64,000 nucleotides of DNA from Antedon bifida. Taxonomy: Eukaryota; Echinodermata; Crinoidea; Comatulida; Antedonidae. Below, piece after piece: positions 47,001 through 57,340 of this stretch (positions are counted from its first letter, which is position 1; each line of letters starts with the position of its first letter). The notes below the pieces were generated by a model. That model had not been told where the DNA came from, ran no database searches, and saw only the letters and a list, made by a program, of their open reading frames with translations. Made by a program: the position numbers and the translations under genes. The stretch covers positions 27,220,501-27,284,500 of the forward strand of contig OY727094.1 in the NCBI GenBank assembly GCA_963402885.1, given 5' to 3'.

Positions 47001-49121
47001 ACAAACACTAATATTGGATATCGTCATTGAAGGTATCTTCTGCATATCAAAATATCAAGGTTAGTGTTATTGGGTTGTATTATATAAAATCTTGCAGTAA
47101 CATCATATATCAACTCAGTAAAGACAAGAGAAAATGGTGTTTCAGTATAAATACATTAGCATTCTGGTGAAAGATGATACTAATCCATGTCTCTTTAAAA
47201 AGTAGCATAACAGAAAAATAGATGCAGGGGATAATCAAATATACTTTCCCTTTTTTTCTCAACAATAATCAGCTTCGACGTTTTGTTGAAATAAAAATTA
47301 ATATTATAATATTATACTTTAACTGTTTACTTTTATTTCTACAGGGTGTATGTTGATAGAAGTTCTCCCTCGAATTAACTAGTGTGTATGATTTTAAGAT
47401 TTTAATATTTTTTATATTTTATTTTTTAGAGAAGCTATTACCTTTGGCTCATCTGTTATGGCCAACAATTGTGCAACGGTTGAGTCACGCCAACTTTAAT
47501 GTGAGAATAAAGGTAAAAACAACATAACATCCGTTTAAAAAAATAATAATAATGTACAGTAAACCAAGACGATTGTGTTTCAACACTGTTCTCAATTCCC
47601 AGCCAAGCAAGAGCTGGGAGAAGCTAAGATGAAATGTATTAAATGCATCTATAACTATTTTGGCAAAGATACTGAGAGATTGGTTACCAAAAGGCAAATA
47701 TGTTTACCACTGTGCCAATACTCATTTTCAGTCCTCATCTTATTTTTATTCAGGCTGTGGAATGTGTTACAAGTCTCGCCAACTGTTGTCATGATTTTCT
47801 TAAGAAGCGTGTATTAAAGGACGTTCTGCCAAATCTTACCCAGTATATTAAACAACAGACTAAATACAGGTAACTATTAAAAAAAAATTACAACCAAAGA
47901 CAAATTTATATTTATATAATATATATATGAATACTCTACATTTAATTACAATCGTCCTCGAGCTTAAACTGAGGTAGTAAAACCAGTAGTGCAGGGCTTA
48001 CCAGGTCAGCAGACCAGGAGACTATCCCCTTTTAAAATAGTGTACCAAGTTCTTTAAACATGCACTATATGTACACAGGATCCAATAATTCAAAAGGCAT
48101 CTTTCTTTAGCAGTGCAGATCAGCACACCGGAAGACGATTCATTACTCTTTTAAAACAGTGTACCAAATTCTGTAACATGCACTTACTATGTACACAGGA
48201 CCGGACGAGGTAATGAGAGTAAAGGCATCTTGCCTAAAGGATGCATATTGCACAGGCAGGTTCGAACCAATACCACTCACATGTATTCTATATTATTATT
48301 TACTTGCAGTTTGAAGAAAGATTTATTATATCACCATAAGCTTGAATACAAGCTGCAGCTATCGATTATAAAAAACATTGGACAAATATGTGTTAAGGTA
48401 TGATACTTATTGTCAGTGACAGTAAATATTTGTTCGTTGTTGACCTAAGATGTTCTGTGCTATAATTTACACAGTGTACATTATGTGAATGTTGATATGC
48501 AGTATCTTGTAGTGTCTTACTCAGTTTTAAGATACTATCAATGATTTGATGTGCAATTTAAAATTACACTTCCTTTTCTGGACACAGTTATTTAATAACA
48601 TGTTTATAACAAAACAAAATTGATGTTGTGTGTTATATCAAAATATTTGGGAGGAGATAAACATGGAATTTATATGAACTGAATTATTGGTTAAAACAAA
48701 CTTACCAACTTGACCGAGTGTATGACCATTATTCTTTCAGAGTGGTGTTGATGGACTTGATGTTTTAAGATTGGCAATTGCGTGTTTGCCGTATCTTGAT
48801 AGTAATCAACCAATTATGCTTAGAACGGTAAGTATTTTTATTGAATTCTACCTCATTCAGAATGGTCATTGACATTAACTGTTTATTTCGATTCATTTTG
48901 AGACTTTTTAATGAAGAAGAACTGCTTCTGAAGGTTCACCTAAAGCTAACACACATCATTAGGCCTTGTGACAAAGACAATCTATCTAATGTATACTATT
49001 GTATAATTTTTTACAGAGTACTGAAACACTAATGGAGCAGTTGAAAACAGTGGAATATGATGCAATAGAACTGATGCTTGAAGATTTTAACAGACACAAC
49101 TCGGAAGTTGGAATTAGTTGA
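38004..49121 (+). CDS. TTI1: TELO2-interacting protein 1 (TTT complex HEAT-repeat subunit), 25 coding exons
   Basis: With TELO2 and TTI2 forms the TTT complex, which with HSP90/R2TP matures PIKK kinases (mTOR, ATM, ATR, DNA-PKcs, SMG1, TRRAP). Exons: 38004-38010, 38564-38795, 39295-39434, 39909-39981, 40300-40439, 40523-40641, 41084-41346, 41498-41706, 42300-42356, 42520-42645, 42936-43058, 43267-43405, 43847-44006, 44318-44403, 44726-44776, 45239-45361, 45740-45782, 46026-46130, 46454-46675, 46954-47059, 47430-47512, 47754-47869, 48310-48397, 48741-48827, 49017-49121. All GT-AG, 1000 aa (human 1089). Matching blocks: RLRPVCVAMTK, LQQYILFPLR, GDLFASFLPG, WRVRLEVAEFV, LFALTTSLPR, YRQ-like YQRQAVWVLNEL, QLSIIKNIGQIC. 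An acidic segment covers residues 755-798. The 7-nt first exon is inferred from phase and donor only. All exons share helical HEAT-type composition. Confidence 0.92.
38100..38285. repeat. AGGCCTA-containing tract in TTI1 intron 1
   Basis: Sparser than at MRPL47: TAGGCTAGGCCTATCC, TTAGGCTAGGACC, GAGGCCTAACTT and CTAGGCCCTAG within 185 bases, beginning about 90 bases after the proposed first coding exon. Confidence 0.5.
39600..39890 (+). mobile_element. tRNA-derived SINE
   Basis: The head CCAGTGGTCTATTTGGTTAG (A-box-like) is followed by GAGTTCAAATCTT (B-box-like), then a body of CTTGGAGCTTATGGGGCC and CCTCCAGCATTGGAGGGCC. It lies in TTI1 intron 3, ending just before exon 4. Confidence 0.6.
40717..40835. 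repeat. GTTCCCACTAGGACGCAAC family, degenerate copy
   Basis: Left arm GCTTGGTTCCCACTTGCATG, centre with GATCCGTCACTGTGATTGG, right arm TGCAATTACGTCCTGGAG. It lies in TTI1 intron 6. Confidence 0.5.
41786..41921. repeat. GCTCTGTCTACACTATC MITE, intact copy in TTI1 intron 8
   Basis: Near-perfect palindrome: left AGCTCTGTCTACACTATC, right GATAGTGTAGACAGAGCTTT. The core has TGGTAGTGATATGACATC and TCCATTATGGGC. No ORF. Confidence 0.85.
42718..42863. repeat. GCTCTGTCTACACTATC MITE, intact copy in TTI1 intron 10
   Basis: Left AAGGCTCTGTCTACACTATT, right GTTTGATAGTGAGACAGAGC. The core has GATGTGCCCAAATATGG and GTCCATATATGGGCACAT. Confidence 0.85.
43550..43710. repeat. Palindromic MITE with TGTTGATCCAATA arms
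   Basis: The arm TTTGTTGATCCAATA with TACTAAAAATGGTA is mirrored by TATCATTTTTAGTA with TATTGGATCAACAAA. The outer ends GGGGAGAATTTTTC and GACAAATTCTCTACT also pair imperfectly. It lies in TTI1 intron 12. Single copy in the window. Confidence 0.65.
44025..44150. repeat. Hairpin MITE of the AAGAAGCC family, copy B
   Basis: The ends TACCGTAAACTTTTAAAAAA and the complement of TTTTTAAGGTTTTATAGTA form a hairpin. The interior has two AAGAAGCC words and GCACATGGGCTTC. Sister of 4751-4872. It lies in TTI1 intron 13. Confidence 0.7.
45530..45673. repeat. GCTCTGTCTACACTATC MITE, intact copy in TTI1 intron 16
   Basis: Left AAAGCTCTGTCTATACTGTC, right GATAGTGTAGACAGAGCTTT. The flanking bases TA on both sides fit a short target duplication. 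Confidence 0.85.
45825..45960. repeat. GCTCTGTCTACACTATC MITE, right-truncated copy in TTI1 intron 17
   Basis: Left TTAAGCTCTGTCTACACTAT is intact. The right end stops at GTTTGATAGTGT without the terminal GACAGAGC. Confidence 0.8.
46787..46843. repeat. GCTCTGTCTACACTATC MITE, left-half fragment in TTI1 intron 19
   Basis: TTAAGCACTGTTTACACTAT followed by CAAACTTTATGTGACAAAA and GTGATGTGCCTGAA. The right half is absent. Confidence 0.7.
47950..48295 (-). repeat. SINE-like fragment with internal duplication
   Basis: Two imperfect copies of a roughly 100-base unit (CTTTTAAAATAGTGTACCAA..., CTTTTAAAACAGTGTACCAA..., each ending TATGTACACAGGA) are followed by GCATCTTGCCTAAAGGATGC and GGTTCGAACC. 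The last resembles a B box read on the minus strand. It lies in TTI1 intron 22. Confidence 0.5.
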
Positions 49122-49167
49122 GGATTTAACTTTACATAAGAACACTAAAGATGAAGCACTCGCTTCA

Positions 49168-49290
49168 AAAAGCTCTATCTAGACTATCAAACTAAAAAAT
49201 TCCCATATATGATGGACACGATGACGCCATATCACAACTTTATTTGGGCATATCCAATTTTTGTCACATAAAGTTTGACAGCGTTTTAGA
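49168..49290. repeat. GCTCTGTCTACACTATC MITE in the TTI1 3' UTR
   Basis: Left AAAGCTCTATCTAGACTATC, right ACATAAAGTTTGACAGCG. It begins 47 bases after the TTI1 stop codon and so is probably transcribed in the mRNA. Degenerate. Confidence 0.7.
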
Positions 49291-49706
49291 TACAATGATT
49301 TCTGGCAAAGATTTATTAAAAGTGACTGTTTGGAGAATTTTTTAGATGGCTATAGCCCACTAAAAGCAAATGGTTACGGAAAAAATAGAGCATAGGCAAC
49401 TGAAAGCAACTATGTCGACATTTGTTTGTGCCTGTCGGTTGCTCAGAGTGTGAATGTCAACACAGTTCCATGTCGACATAAGGGCACCTTTAAGGTCCTT
49501 TAAAGGTCTTTCTCTGGATTATTTAGGATATGTTGATAAACATTCCGATAATGTATACATTTATTATTTGTGTTTTACTACTTGGGCCTAGTTTGTTATA
49601 AAGGCTAAACAATATTTTTATTTAATCTATTTCAGTAATGTTGATGACCTGTATGATTCTGTAGGTTGTTTCAACACTAAGTCATTTTATGATCACAATA
49701 GTTTTA

Positions 49707-49862
49707 GACAACTCTCCTAATACCGGACACCCTTGGGCTGGCCTAGTATGTCTGGTTTTCTGGAAAGTCTGGTAGGTATTTGGAATGTGTTTCTAATGGT
49801 AAAAATGTACTTGGGACATTTTGGACCTCAAGAAATGTCTGGTTTTGTGATAGTTGACTATA
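49707..49862 (+). repeat. pogo/Tigger-like MITE, copy C
   Basis: ACAACTCTCCTAATACCGGA at the left, then GGGCTGGCCTAGTATGTCTG, and a far end GATAGTTGACTATA. Same family as 3377 and 9220. About 140 bases from the LTR element. Confidence 0.65.
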
Positions 49863-49998
49863 TTAAAATTTTCAATGCAATTTAGAGGATTCGTACCTTT
49901 GACATATCTAATTTCATTTGTATCAAATAAAATCAAATACTGTGAAATTATCAAATTGTTTAATATTCATTTGGTGTTTTTATTTTACTAGAATTAGG

Positions 49999-50003
49999 GA
50001 CCA
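49999..50003. repeat. Left target-site duplication (GACCA)
   Basis: GACCA immediately before the LTR start TGTCACA; the same five bases follow the right terminus at 62222-62226. A 5-bp duplication is usual for Ty3/gypsy integrases. Confidence 0.8.
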
Positions 50004-51320
50004 TGTCACAAGTGACATAAAGTTGTGTATATATTTTGCAAGTCATTCTTACTTTTCCTTTTGTTTTCACTATTTGAACCTTTCTTTTGTTTTAGGAAGC
50101 TATTGTGTGAAGCCAGTGGAGCAGAGTTGTTGTGTTGCAGAGAAGGATTGTGTGGTGTTTGCTGATTGGAGGAGAGGTATAAGGGTTAAGTTAGTGTGTG
50201 AGTTGCTGATTGGTGGAGAAGGATAAGGTGGTGATATGTGGATAATTGAGGGAATTTTGAGGTAGATGGAAATTGAGAGGAGACAGAGAAGGAGGGCTAT
50301 GTTATGTTAAGCCAGAAAGGGATAGGTGAATATTGATATGAGAAACTAAGACGTGCAGGAGAAGAAGTAATTGAATTATGGTGATATAGAGCTGAAGCAG
50401 AAAGGAAATAAAGAGATATACATGAAGTTAATAAATTGTGAGTTGGAGATAATTATGGTGATATAGAGCTGAAGCAGAAAGGAAATAAAGTGATATACAT
50501 GAAGTTAATAAATTGTGAGTTGGAAGTAATACTATAAGGCTGTACTTAAATGTAGAACTGTTAAATGTTGAGATTACTGAGGATTAATTGAAATTGTGAA
50601 TGTAAATTGACGGAAGAAATAACTGTTGGAAACAGCAGAAGTTGTTGCATGTAAAGAATTGTTTGGAAATATTGAAGAGTAACTGGATTGATACTGATAT
50701 TATTTTACGGGGAAAAGGAGAAAGAAATAATTGGTCGGGGAGCGGATTGCAGTGCAGAACGACATCAAGAAACAATTTAACTTTATATTTGATTTATTTA
50801 TATGTCAGAAAATAGGAAGAATTATAATTGATAATACAAGCAGAACGGGAGCAGAGGCGTGGGAGTTGTTTATTTGCAGAATCGCTTTAACTTTTATCTT
50901 TCTAATTTGTTTTGTGTCAGCGTAGGAGAGAAGGCAAGAAGGAACGATTTTGTGGACATTTATTATTGTTTAATTATTCATCTTGTGATATTATTGTATT
51001 TGAAAGGGGGGTTTCGGGGATTTATTAAAAAATAAGAAGATTGTTGATATTTGGTTTGGAAGGATTGGGAAATTTGGGGAATTGCATAAAGTTTGTGGGG
51101 AATAGGAACACGGTATCATTGTTTGAGAATTGGTTGGGTTTTTTTTTGTGGGTTTTTTTTTTGGGGTTTGAATTATAAAAGAAAGAATTGGTTGTCGAAG
51201 ATTATTATTAAATTTTACTTTTTACATTTATATGTGTACAGTTGTGGCTATTTACCGTTATTCACCGTTGGTTACCAGCAATTACATGTCCGAAAGAGCC
51301 GTAATTGCGGCTGTGTGACA
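50004..51320 (+). repeat. 5' LTR of copy 1
   Basis: 1317 bp, starting TGTCACAAGTGACATAAAG and ending GCGGCTGTGTGACA. The terminal inverted repeat TGTCACA/TGTGACA is perfect. The boundaries come from comparison with the inverted LTR at 55979-57280 and from the primer-binding site 4 bases downstream. It contains a 2 x 77-bp tandem repeat (50375-50528). Confidence 0.88.
50375..50528 (+). repeat. 77-bp tandem duplication inside the LTR
   Basis: ATTATGGTGATATAGAGCTG onward occurs twice with a 77-base period and one or two changes. The inverted LTR has the same duplication (about 56757-56912), so it predates the divergence of the copies. The position in the U3/R part suggests enhancer-like duplication, which is inference. 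Confidence 0.8.
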
Positions 51321-51324
51321 TTTA

Positions 51325-51342
51325 TGGGGGCTCGTCCGGGAG
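51325..51342 (+). promoter_or_regulatory. Primer-binding site, tRNA-Pro type (copy 1)
   Basis: TGGGGGCTCGTCCGGGAG, separated from the LTR by TTTA. It matches the tRNA-Pro primer-binding site known from murine leukaemia virus in 17 of 18 bases, so tRNA-Pro priming is inferred. Confidence 0.75.
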
Positions 51343-51480
51343 ACTTTGTAACCTAGCGTGAACATTGGTAGATGAAACAATTGTACGTGATTCTTGGATT
51401 GTCTATTTGCCATATTATTGGCATACTGTATACTTATATTGGATACTTATATATATATATATTTTTTTTTTTCTTAAGAA

Positions 51481-54400
51481 ATGGATCTCACTAAAATTGT
51501 TGACGCAGGAAAAGCGTTGGGGTTAGATGGAGTGGAATTAAGAGAGTTTGTGGAAAAGAGAGAGGAAGCTGCCAGAGAGAGAGAAGAGAGAGCACGAGAG
51601 AGAGAAGAGAGAGCACTAGAGAGAGAAGAGAGAAACAGGGAGAGAGAAGAAAAACAGCGAAACAGGGACAGGGAGAGAGAAGAAATGGAGCGAAACAGAG
51701 ACAGAGAGAGAGAGGCACTAGAGAAGGAAGAGAGAGAGAGAAGAGAGGCACTAGAGAAGGAAGAGAGAGAGAGAAGAGAGGCACTAGAGAAGGAAGAGAG
51801 AGAGAGAAGAGAGGCACTAGAGAAGGAAGAGAGAGAGAGAAGAGAGGCACTAGAGAAGGAAGAGAGAGAGAGGAGAGAGTTACTAGAGAGGGACGAAGCA
51901 GAGAGAAAAAGAGCGAGTGAAGAAAAAGAGAGAGAAAACGAAAGGGCGAAAGAAGCTGAGAATCAGGCCTATCTTATAGAAATGCGAAGGTTAGAAATCC
52001 AATTAGAACAAGAAAAGAATCGGGCACGGCCGGGTGGTAGAGTATTACCCAATCCTGAGTCACGGGTTAAGGCCAGTAAACCTAAATTACCCCCTTTCCA
52101 TGATCGAACAGATGACCTAGATGCCTATCTGAAAAGGTTTGAACGGTATGCGACTAGTCAGGAGTGGAAAGAAATTGAGTGGCCGGTTAACTTAAGTGCC
52201 CTACTAACTGGGAAGGCTCTCGAGGTTTATTCCAGGTTGTCGTCAGCTGAAGCTAACGATTACAAACTGTTGAAATTGGCTCTTCTAAAACGGTTTCAGT
52301 TAACCGCCGATGGATTTCGACATAAGTTACGAACAGCTAAGCCCGAATACGGAGAAAGCGGCCCGCAATTTGCTGCGAGGATAAGCAATTATCTTGATAG
52401 GTGGATTGACCTAGCAGAGGGGGAAAAAACCTTTCAGGGGTTAAAAGATTTATTGCTGCGAGAGCAGTTTACCGATGGGTGTGGGAAGGACCTAGCTCTG
52501 TTCCTAAGGGAACGTCAACCGAAAACGATACAAGCGATGGCTGAAATTGCGGAGCAATATTTGGAAGCTCGTGGGGGATTATTTGGTAAACCAATAGAGT
52601 TTAAACAAAAAGAGCCAAATTCTCCTCAACTCTCCTCTAATAATGTTCCCAGTACATCCTCATCACAAAGCCCTTCTAATTTCCGTAGTCCAACTTGTTT
52701 TATATGTCATCGTGTAGGTCACCTAGCTAGAAATTGCAGAGCCTCAACTATGCATAAGCCAAACTCTCCTCCAAAATGTTACCGATGCTTAAAAACAGGA
52801 CATATTGCCAGAAATTGTAGACAGGACGCCAACAGTTGCGCTGGGTTGTCTACTTCACCACAAACAGGGTCTGATTGCCAGAAATGTACAAACCAACACG
52901 AATGTAATGCCAAAGAAGAAATTCCCGATGTGGGGGCCAGTATGGTTACGAAAATGTCAGAGTCTTTAAATCAATGTTGTATCAATAATGATGGTGATAA
53001 GGTCACTCTTCAATGTGGGCACTGTCTTCCAATTATGACAGCGGCTCTAAATAATTCAATTAGTAAAATGCCCGTTTATACAGGTTGTGTTGGGTCACGC
53101 TGCGTCTCTGTTCTTCGTGACAGTGGCTGTAGTGGGGTGGTTGTGAAGAAAGATCTTGTATCAGCCGAACAACTTACTGGTAAGGAGAAAACCTGTGTGC
53201 TGATTGATGGCACGGTCCGCAACTTACCGGTTGCATTAATACATGTTAATACTCCATTTTTTTCAGGAAAGACGTATGCACTATGTATGAATAACCCTAT
53301 TTATGACTTGATATTAGGTAATATTGCAGGAGTACGAGCACCAGGAAATCCAGATCCCACATGGACAGAGCGAAATCTTCAAGGATGTTCTGTTGTTACC
53401 CGGTCTCAAGCTAACACTATGGATAAACCATTCAGAACACTTAAAACTACAGAAATACATAAGCAAATCATCACAGCGGGAATTATGAAAACCGCTCAGC
53501 AACAAGATATCAGCCTTGCAAAATTCAAGGATCGTGCAGAGAAACAAACTACAACTGTGAGTAACAAACCAGCCGAGGCTAGGTTTATTTATCATAAAGA
53601 CCTATTATATAGGCAATTTTCCTCTCCTAATATTGAACACGGGGATAAGTTTACCCAACTAGTAGTGCCAGCTGACTATCGACGCCAGGTAATGCGCCAA
53701 GCCCATGAAACCTTATTAGGAGGACACCAAGGGGTAAAAAAGACGACAGATAAAGTGTTGACAACATTTTGGTGGCCTGGGGTAACTGCAGATATTACTC
53801 GATATTGTCGATCCTGTGACATTTGTCAGAGAACTGTACAAAAAGGTAGAGTTACGAAAGTGCCTCTAGGAAGCATGCCTTTGATCGAGGTGCCGTTTGA
53901 ACGGATTGCCGTTGATATAGTTGGTCCCATTTTCCCCATGTCTAAAGGTCGTAATCGTTATATACTCACAATAATAGATTTTGCTACTCGTTATCCAGAG
54001 GCAGTGCCTCTACCAAATATTGAAGCTGAACGGGTTGCTGAGGCCTTGGTTGGTGTTTTCTCTAGACTTGGTATCCCGAAAGAAATGCTTACCGATAGGG
54101 GATCACAATTTACATCTGAAGTCATGAGGCAAGTTAGTAAGTTGTTGTCTATACGTCAGGTAATGACATCTCCATATCACCCAGCTTGTAATGGTTTGGT
54201 CGAACGGTTCAATGGAACACTCAAACAAATGCTGAAACGTATGTGTGCAGAAAGGCCTACTGATTGGGATCGTTACATTGACCCACTACTTTTTGCGGTT
54301 AGGGAATCTTCACAGGAAAGTTTAGGGTTTTCTCCTTTTGAACTGTTATATGGCCGTACCGTACGAGGAGCCATGTCCATCCTAAGGGAATTGTGGACCG

Positions 54401-56004
54401 AAGAAATCGAAACACCAGAAACAAAAACCACCTACCAGTACGTTATGGATTTACGGGAACGACTACATGAAACCTGTCAGATGGCTCAGAAGAATCTACA
54501 AAAATCTAAGGTCAGGTACAAACAATATTATGACAAAAAGAGTAAGTCCCGGGAATTTGAGGTTGGGGATAAGGTACTACTTTTATTACCCACAGACAAA
54601 AACAAACTATTGCTTCAATGGAAAGGTCCTTTTAAGGTTGTAAAGAAATTTGGGTATCTAGACTACCAAATTGACCTTAACGGGAAATTCAAAATATTTC
54701 ACGCCAATCTCTTGAAAAAGTATTATGAGCGAACCGCAGACATTAGTGCTGCCTTAGGGGTATCCGAGCCTTCTGGTATCCTTGAATTAGCTAGCACCGC
54801 TGTTATTGAATGCGAACCTAATGAAACATTTACAAATAACCAAAATTATCATCTATCTAATGAGAATCTTTTACAGCTCCACCCTCTACTAGCAAAAGAA
54901 ACAACAGCCGACATCCACATCAACGAAAGCCTGGATGATACACTAAAGCATGAGGTGCACCGACTTATCGGAAACTACAAAGATGTACTGACGGATTTAC
55001 CGGGTAAGACTACACTTGGGCAGCATGAAATCAAGCTGGAAACTGATGATACAATCCGTTCCAAGCCCTATCCACTTCCACATGCGTTGCGAGGTACCAT
55101 TAAGGATGAGGTAAATATGATGTTAAATCTGGGTGTAGTGGAGCCTTCAGGGGCACCGTTTGCCTCTCCAATAGTATTGGTAAAGAAACCGGATGGGTCA
55201 AATCGATTCTGCGTGGACTTTCGAAAACTTAATCAGGTTACAGTTTTTGACGCCGAACCGATTCCGGACCAAGAGGAACTGTTCACAAAGTTGGCCCATG
55301 ATCATTATTTTACTAAGATAGATTTAAGTAAAGGGTATTGGCAAGTTCCCATGGATGAAGCGTCAAAACCTTTAACAGCCTTTCTAACACCAGATGGTTT
55401 GTTTCAATTTAATGTCATGCCGTTCGGCTTAGTCAATGCACCGGCTACTTTCAGTCGTATCATGAGAAAATTACTAAAAGGAATGGATAATACACTTAAT
55501 TATATTGATGACATTCTAATTCACACAGCTTCTTGGGATCAACATATGAAATGTTTGTCTGAATTGTTTGGACGTCTCCGCAGGGCCAATCTAACTGCTC
55601 GACCAAGCAAATGTTTCATTGGTTATGAAACAATCGAGTTTCTTGGCCATGTGGTAGGGAAAGGAAATGTTCAACCTCGAGTGGAGAAGATACAAAGCAT
55701 CTTGTCAGCCAAACAACCAGAAACAAAGAAACAACTCCGGTCATTCCTTGGGATGACCAACTACTATAGAAAGTTCATTCCTAATTACTCTGTGATTGCT
55801 TGTCCATTAACCGACAAAACGAAGAATCGGGAACCTAACCGAATATGTTGGGAGAAGGCCCAGGAAAGTGCGTTTGTTAAACTTAAGGAAAAATTAAACA
55901 GTACTCCAATTTTATGCCTTCCTAATTTAAACAAAGATTTTATTTTGAGAACAGATGCGTCCGAATATGGAGTGGGAGCAATTACGGCTCTTTCGGACAT
56001 GTAA
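51481..56004 (+). pseudogene. Gag-Pol polyprotein of Gmr1-like element, copy 1, truncated in RNase H
   Basis: A single open frame of 1507 codons; about 1500 are genuine and the last 7 are read from the adjoining inverted LTR. Order: N-terminal Glu/Arg-rich coiled coil with five 11-residue repeats; capsid region with SCAN-like part (about 279-365); two zinc knuckles (CFICHRVGHLARNC 406-419, CYRCLKTGHIARNC 433-446); aspartic protease with Asp547-Ser-Gly; integrase with H742, H749 and CRSCDIC zinc ligands and catalytic Asp812, Asp872, Glu908 (35 residues between the last two); a GPY/F-like module; then reverse transcriptase with Asp1281 and YIDD at 1341-1344. RNase H keeps only its first Asp (1492). 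The loss of most of RNase H and of the normal 3' LTR means the copy cannot be autonomous. Gag and Pol share one frame without a shift. Confidence 0.92.
51715..51879 (+). repeat. 33-bp coding repeat in gag, 5 units
   Basis: Five units coding ALEKEERERRE in copy 1. The inverted copy has three (about 61742-61840). Length variation in the coiled coil leaves the frame intact. Confidence 0.9.
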
Positions 56005-57280
56005 TTGCTGGTAACCAACGGTGAACAACGGTAAATAGCCACAACTGTACACATATAAATGTAAAAAGTAAAATTTAATAATAATCTTCGACATCCAATT
56101 CTTTCTTTTATAATTCAAACCCCCAAAAAAAAACCCCACAAAAAAAACCCAACCAATTCTCAAACAATGATACCGTATTCCTATTCCCCACAAACTTTAT
56201 GCAATTCCCCAAATTTCCCAATCCTTCCAAACCAAATATCAACAATCTTCTTATTTTTAAATAAATCCCCGAAACCCCCCTTTCAAATACAATAATATCA
56301 CAAGATGAATAATTAAACAATACTAAATGTCCACAATATCGTTCCTTCTTGCCTTCTCTCCTACGCTGACACAAAACAAATTAGAAAGATAAAAGTTAAA
56401 ACGATTCTGCAATTAAACAACTCCCACGCCTCTGCTCCCGTTCTGCTTGTATTATCAATTATAATTCTTCCTATTTTCTGACATATAAATAAATCAAATA
56501 TAAAGTTAAAATGTTTCTTGATGTCGTTCTGCCCTGCAATCCGCTCCCCGACCAATTATTTCTTTCTCCTTTCCACGTAAAATAATATCAGTATCAATCC
56601 AGTTACTCTTCAATATTTCCAAACAATTCTTTACATGCAACAACATCTGCTGTTTCCAACAGTTATTTCTTCCGTCAATGTACATTCACAATTTAAATTA
56701 ATCCTCAGTAATCTCAACAATTAACAGTTCTACATTTAAGTACAGCCTTATAGTATTACTTCCAACTCACAATTTATTAACTTCATGTATATCACTTTAT
56801 TTCCTTTCTGCTTCAGCTCTATATCACCATAATTATCTCCAACTCACAATTTATTAACTTCATGTATATCTCTTTATTTCCTTTCTGCTTCAGCTCTATA
56901 TCACCATAATTCAATTACTTCTTCTCCTGTACGTCTTAGTTTCTCATATCAATATTCACCTATCCCTTTCTGGCTTAACATAACATAGCCCTCCTTCTCT
57001 GTCTCCTCTCAATTTCCATCTACCTCAAAATTCCCTCAATTATCCACATATCACCACCCTATCCTTCTCCACCAATCAGCAACTCACACACTAACTTAAC
57101 TCTTATACCTCTCCTCCAATCAGCAAACACCACACAATCCTTCTCTGCAACACAAAAACTCTGCTCCACTGGCTTCACACAATAGCTTCCTAAAACAAAA
57201 GAAAGGTTCAAATAGTGAAAACAAAGGAAAAGTAAGAATGACTTGCAAAATATATACACAACTTTATGTCACTTGTGACA
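55979..57280 (-). repeat. 3' LTR of copy 2 (minus strand), missing its terminal bases
   Basis: On the minus strand it starts TGTCACAAGTGACATAAAG after a purine tract and runs about 1302 bases, ending at GAGCCGTAATTGC, about 12 bases short of the expected TGTGACA end. It then passes directly into copy 1 pol, sharing 2-3 bases at the joint. Confidence 0.85.
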
Positions 57281-57293
57281 TTTACTCCCCTCT
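57281..57293 (-). promoter_or_regulatory. Polypurine tract of copy 2
   Basis: On the minus strand AGAGGGGAGTAAA lies directly before the LTR start, the expected plus-strand primer site for reverse transcription. Confidence 0.7.
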
Positions 57294-57340
57294 AAAAGAA
57301 TAATGTATCAACATTTTCTCCATACCGTGACGGGTCCTAT

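Larger units (their letters stand above)
49122..49998. other. TTI1 3' flank up to the retrotransposon
   Basis: Holds the MITE at 49168, a pogo-like MITE at 49707 and an AATAAA at 49926-49931. No further exon was seen. Confidence 0.5.

Noticed and set aside
50093..50226. Short open frames with an N-terminal hydrophobic stretch in the LTR, possible envelope remnant
   Set aside because: They lie within the LTR, are matched in the inverted LTR at 57059-57259, and show no envelope features.
51491..51850. Minus-strand 119-codon Leu/Ser/Pro-rich frame
   Set aside because: It is the antisense shadow of the GAGAGA-rich coiled-coil repeat in gag. The same artefact occurs at 61771-62043.
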